The notes under the pieces are model-generated. The model saw only the letters and a list, made by a program, of their open reading frames with translations. It was not told the DNA's origin and made no database searches. Source: Gellertiella hungarica (lineage in GTDB: Bacteria > Pseudomonadota > Alphaproteobacteria > Rhizobiales > Rhizobiaceae). Taken from it: a DNA stretch of 64,000 nt. The position numbers and the translations under genes were made by a program. The DNA is taken from assembly GCF_014197145.1 (NCBI RefSeq), contig NZ_JACIEZ010000002.1, positions 372,001-436,000 of the forward strand. The letters run 5' to 3'. Shown piece by piece: positions 63,367 through 64,000 of the stretch (the first letter of the stretch is position 1; each line of letters begins with the position of its first letter).

Positions 63367-64000
63367 TCAGGGTGCCCAGTAGATATCGACTTCGGTTGCC
63401 GCGCGCCGCAGGACGGCACGCACCGGCATCTCCGTCTCCTCGTGCCCGGCCTGTGCCTTTTCCAGCACGGAACGCTTGGCCTCGCCTTCGATATGCAGGA
63501 TCAGCAGGCGCGCATCCTGCAGTCGCCGGAAGGAGAAAGTGAGGCGCGGCTCGCCGGCGCCGTCCGCCTCCATGCTGAGGATGGGGGCGTCGGTGCCCAT
63601 GTCGAGGGCCTGCGAAAGATGGCTGCCGCCCGGGAAGAAGGAGGCCGTGTGACCGTCTCCGCCCATGCCCAGCACAACCACGTCAAAGGGCGCGGCAAGG
63701 GCGCCCGCCGTCCTGGATGCGGTGGCGGCAGCCGCTTCCGCGGTCGGCTCCGGCTGGTAGAGAGGCAGGAAATGCGCCGCGGACGCCGCATTCTTCAAGA
63801 GCCGCCCGGCGACGAGCGCGTGGTTCGACCGCGGATTGTCGAACGGAACGAAGCGCTCGTCGACAAGAGTCACATCCACCTTGTCCCAGTCGAGCGGACG
63901 GGTGGAGAGTGCGTCGAAGAAACGCCCGGGCGTGGTGCCGCCGGAAACCGCGATCGACGCGCGGCCCCGTGCGCCGATTGCTTCCGACAGCGTGGCCGCC
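63367..64000 (-). CDS. pgl: 6-phosphogluconolactonase (5' end outside window)
   Basis: The frame stays open to the window edge, so the N-terminal end is missing; about 210 residues are visible. Family motifs: SGGTTPGRFFDAL, VDERFVPFDNPRSNHALV and VVLGMGGDGHTASFFPGG. It hydrolyses 6-phosphogluconolactone, the step before Edd. zwf would be expected next outside the window. Confidence 0.94.
   Translation of the reverse strand, partial: AATLSEAIGARGRASIAVSGGTTPGRFFDALSTRPLDWDKVDVTLVDERFVPFDNPRSNHALVAGRLLKNAASAAHFLPLYQPEPTAEAAAATASRTAGALAAPFDVVVLGMGGDGHTASFFPGGSHLSQALDMGTDAPILSMEADGAGEPRLTFSFRRLQDARLLILHIEGEAKRSVLEKAQAGHEETEMPVRAVLRRAATEVDIYWAP

Noticed and set aside
1-64000. tRNA, rRNA, insertion sequence, integrase or attachment site
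   Set aside because: None seen; no transposase or integrase-like product, and gene order follows the rhizobial motility locus, so no mobile element is claimed.

Overview
This is a chromosomal motility locus from a rhizobium-like alphaproteobacterium, most likely family Rhizobiaceae. The pointers are high-GC coding sequence, the che order cheA-cheW-cheR-cheB-cheY2-cheD-cheT running into fliF, the VisN/VisR and Rem regulators, the periplasmic motor proteins MotC and MotE, FlaF/FlbT in place of FliS/FlgM, and tandem flagellins of the rhizobial type. The genus cannot be fixed from the sequence alone. Layout: 1-4520 is the 3' part of a chemotaxis operon. 4698-8633 holds fliF and the master regulators visN-visR, separated by about 750 bases of mostly AT-rich DNA without a convincing gene. 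8834-11289 is a two-gene c-di-GMP unit (secreted SUOX-fold protein plus membrane GGDEF-EAL protein). 11350-16617 (minus strand) is motA-fliM-fliN-fliG-flhB plus an unknown gene. 16908-26073 (plus) is a tightly packed operon flgF-fliI-orf-flgBC-fliE-flgG-flgA-flgI-motE-flgH-fliL-fliP. 26347-36043 is an array of EIGHT tandem flagellin genes, each with its own leader and almost all with a clear terminator. 36457-41645 is a FliH-like gene, motB, motC, fliK/motD and a flagellar lytic transglycosylase. 41927-49467 is rem, two tandem hook-protein genes (flgE1, flgE2), flgK, flgL, flaF, flbT and flgD. 49524-54715 is fliQ-flhA-fliR, a FliJ-like gene, flgJ (rod-binding type), a probable FlgN-like chaperone and an anchored unknown. 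After a strong terminator the window leaves flagellar genes: a GT26-type glycosyltransferase, a Wzz-like protein without kinase, folD, three small PilZ-like proteins, a bestrophin-type channel, and the end of the Entner-Doudoroff unit (pgl, edd, minus strand). Working together: VisN/VisR probably switch on rem, Rem switches on later operons, and FlbT/FlaF control flagellin mRNA. The export gate and ATPase, basal body, motor, hook and filament are nearly all present; I see no FliD, FliS or FliO. The most interesting unexplained structure is regulatory. First, all eight flagellin genes carry a related leader RNA with two small stems; the second pairs a UGUCCCU segment with the Shine-Dalgarno sequence, and base changes between copies preserve pairing. 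Second, a TTCGCGCAAG-type box recurs in intergenic DNA near nearly every flagellar operon head, often followed exactly nine bases later by a TTA-like hexamer. Third, CtrA-like TTAA-N7-TTAACCAT boxes precede most flagellins and rem. These regulatory claims come from reading the sequence by eye and need computational and transcript data to confirm.
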